NCBI GenBank assembly: GCA_051746765.1
Contig: JBNJFK010000161.1
Span: forward strand, 1-5,268
DNA length: 5,268 nucleotides
Direction: 5' to 3'
Source: JBBEBE01 sp051746765
Lineage (GTDB): Bacteria > Bacteroidota > Rhodothermia > Balneolales > Balneolaceae
Under the pieces are notes generated by a model. It did no database searches. It was given only the letters and a program-made list of their open reading frames with translations, and was not told the DNA's origin. Within the stretch, counting starts at the first letter, position 1. Each line of letters starts with the position of its first letter. Shown in pieces: positions 4,412-5,268 of this stretch. The position numbers were made by a program, and so were the translations under genes.

Positions 4412-5268
4412 TTAATTTTCAATTCTCAGGTTTTCAAGACAATCCGCATGTTCTCTTCCTGAATTGGCATTATCCGGCCACCTTTTCCATGTTTTGGCAC
4501 AAATATCAAGATCTCCGTCACCATCCACATCGTCAACAACAGCATCGTGACCGCCGAGCCGACCGTCAAATATCACGCGCTCAACAAACTCGGGATCATC
4601 TTCCCCAATATTCTCCCAGATATACCATCTCGGAGTGGCACCTTCCGGAAAAATAGTTGGATCCTCTTGATCAACTGTAAAGATGTCCAAACGTCCATTG
4701 CCATTGAAATCGGCCACTGCCAGTGAGTGGAAAGAGCCGCGCGTACCGGGAGCTGACTGCGGCAGGTAGTGGGCTTCAAAGACCGGGGGCTGACCTCCCT
4801 TGTTTTCCAGCCAGGCTGCCTGTGAACTCTGCTGGTCACTATCGGTCATTACAATGTCCAAACGGCCATTTCCATTGAGATCAACAATCCAGCTTTTGGC
4901 GGAGAGTCCCCATGGTCCCCTCTTGGTGGCAAATGGCAAGTCGTGCTCCACCCATTCCGTTCCTCCATTTCTATTCTCAAGCCATCGGTCTGGTAAAACA
5001 ATATCTGCATACCCATTGCCGGTCAGGTCGCCCACTCCGTTTGGAGAAATACCGCTATGAATGGCGTCATTATCCTGCAGTATATCAAGAGTAACAGTTG
5101 TACGCGGCCAATTCTGATCTTGACTGGGATTATCCGGAATCTTGTACCAAAAAAGTCCTTCTCCATCTCCAAGCGCAACAATTTCATTGCGCCCGTCTCC
5201 GTCGATGTCAGCCGCCACTATATCATGAATTTCCGAGGTAATTCTCGAATCATATTGATATAACTCAA
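4412..5268 (-). CDS. FG-GAP/VCBS repeat protein with calcium-binding loops, 5' end cut by window edge
   Basis: The reading frame stays open to the right edge, so 284 residues of the C-terminal part are present. An internal GTG at 5218 is not a credible start, because it lies within a repeat motif that continues upstream. Five calcium-loop motifs recur every 49-60 residues (numbered from the edge): DIDGDGRNE (20-28), DLTGNGYAD (80-88), DLNGNGRLD (129-137), DFNGNGRLD (186-194) and DVDGDGDLD (246-254). Each is followed by a hydrophobic strand (IV, IF or IC). The pattern is that of FG-GAP/VCBS beta-propeller blades, seen in exported or surface proteins and often attached to catalytic domains such as carbohydrate-active ones. 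Between them are WLEN and WENIG-type segments typical of the repeats. Any signal peptide or catalytic domain would lie beyond the edge. The protein ends shortly after the last blade, with no sorting domain. It precedes the lipoprotein gene by 118 bases on the same strand. Confidence 0.9.
   Translation of the reverse strand, partial: ELYQYDSRITSEIHDIVAADIDGDGRNEIVALGDGEGLFWYKIPDNPSQDQNWPRTTVTLDILQDNDAIHSGISPNGVGDLTGNGYADIVLPDRWLENRNGGTEWVEHDLPFATKRGPWGLSAKSWIVDLNGNGRLDIVMTDSDQQSSQAAWLENKGGQPPVFEAHYLPQSAPGTRGSFHSLAVADFNGNGRLDIFTVDQEDPTIFPEGATPRWYIWENIGEDDPEFVERVIFDGRLGGHDAVVDDVDGDGDLDICAKTWKRWPDNANSGREHADCLENLRIEN
4683..4882 (-). repeat. Near-identical DNA copies within neighbouring FG-GAP blades
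   Basis: The 29 bases at 4683-4711 and 4854-4882 match at 26 positions by direct comparison. They are offset by 171 bases, exactly 57 codons. They encode the DFNGNGRLDI and DLNGNGRLDI calcium loops. Identity kept at the nucleotide level, while the intervening blade sequence differs, suggests local duplication or gene conversion of the loop segment. Codon constraint on a conserved motif is an alternative explanation. Confidence 0.6.

Overview
The window reads as an ordinary bacterial chromosome segment of moderate-to-high GC, with densely packed genes. Several starts lack a strong Shine-Dalgarno sequence. There is a lipoprotein with a loose lipobox and a calcium-loop FG-GAP/VCBS protein. This mix would suit a Bacteroidota/Rhodothermota/Balneolota-type organism, but that placement is an inference; the sequence itself only shows that the host is bacterial. 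No tRNA, rRNA, CRISPR array, insertion sequence or phage gene is visible, and no stretch longer than about 190 bases lacks a gene.

Left part (1-1845, minus strand): two NAD salvage genes in tandem. pncB (nicotinate phosphoribosyltransferase) comes first. It is followed after 94 bases by pncA (nicotinamidase), which runs off the left edge. Together they turn nicotinamide into nicotinate and then nicotinate mononucleotide, the Preiss-Handler route to NAD. A perfect 14-base palindrome lies just upstream of the pncB start.

Middle (1973-2701, plus strand): a two-gene toxin-antitoxin module divergent from pncB. An AbrB/MazE-fold antitoxin overlaps a Doc-type Fic-fold toxin by 4 bases (ATGA). The shared 188-base intergenic region carries a perfect inverted repeat, TTATAAC-ATC-GTTATAA. 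It overlaps promoter-like elements facing both ways, so control of the toxin module and of NAD salvage may be physically linked.

Right part (2708-5268, minus strand): three co-directional genes separated by 118 and 113 bases. In transcription order they are a calcium-loop FG-GAP repeat protein (its 5' end lies beyond the right edge), an unrecognised lipoprotein, and an atypical short-chain dehydrogenase/reductase-fold NAD(P)-binding protein. The reductase gene converges on the toxin gene with only 6 bases between stops, and an imperfect hairpin spans the junction. Nothing obvious links these three functionally.

I found no clearly new system. The points most worth a second look are the overlapping divergent control region at 1973-2021, the palindrome and related block in front of pncB and pncA, and the unrecognised lipoprotein.
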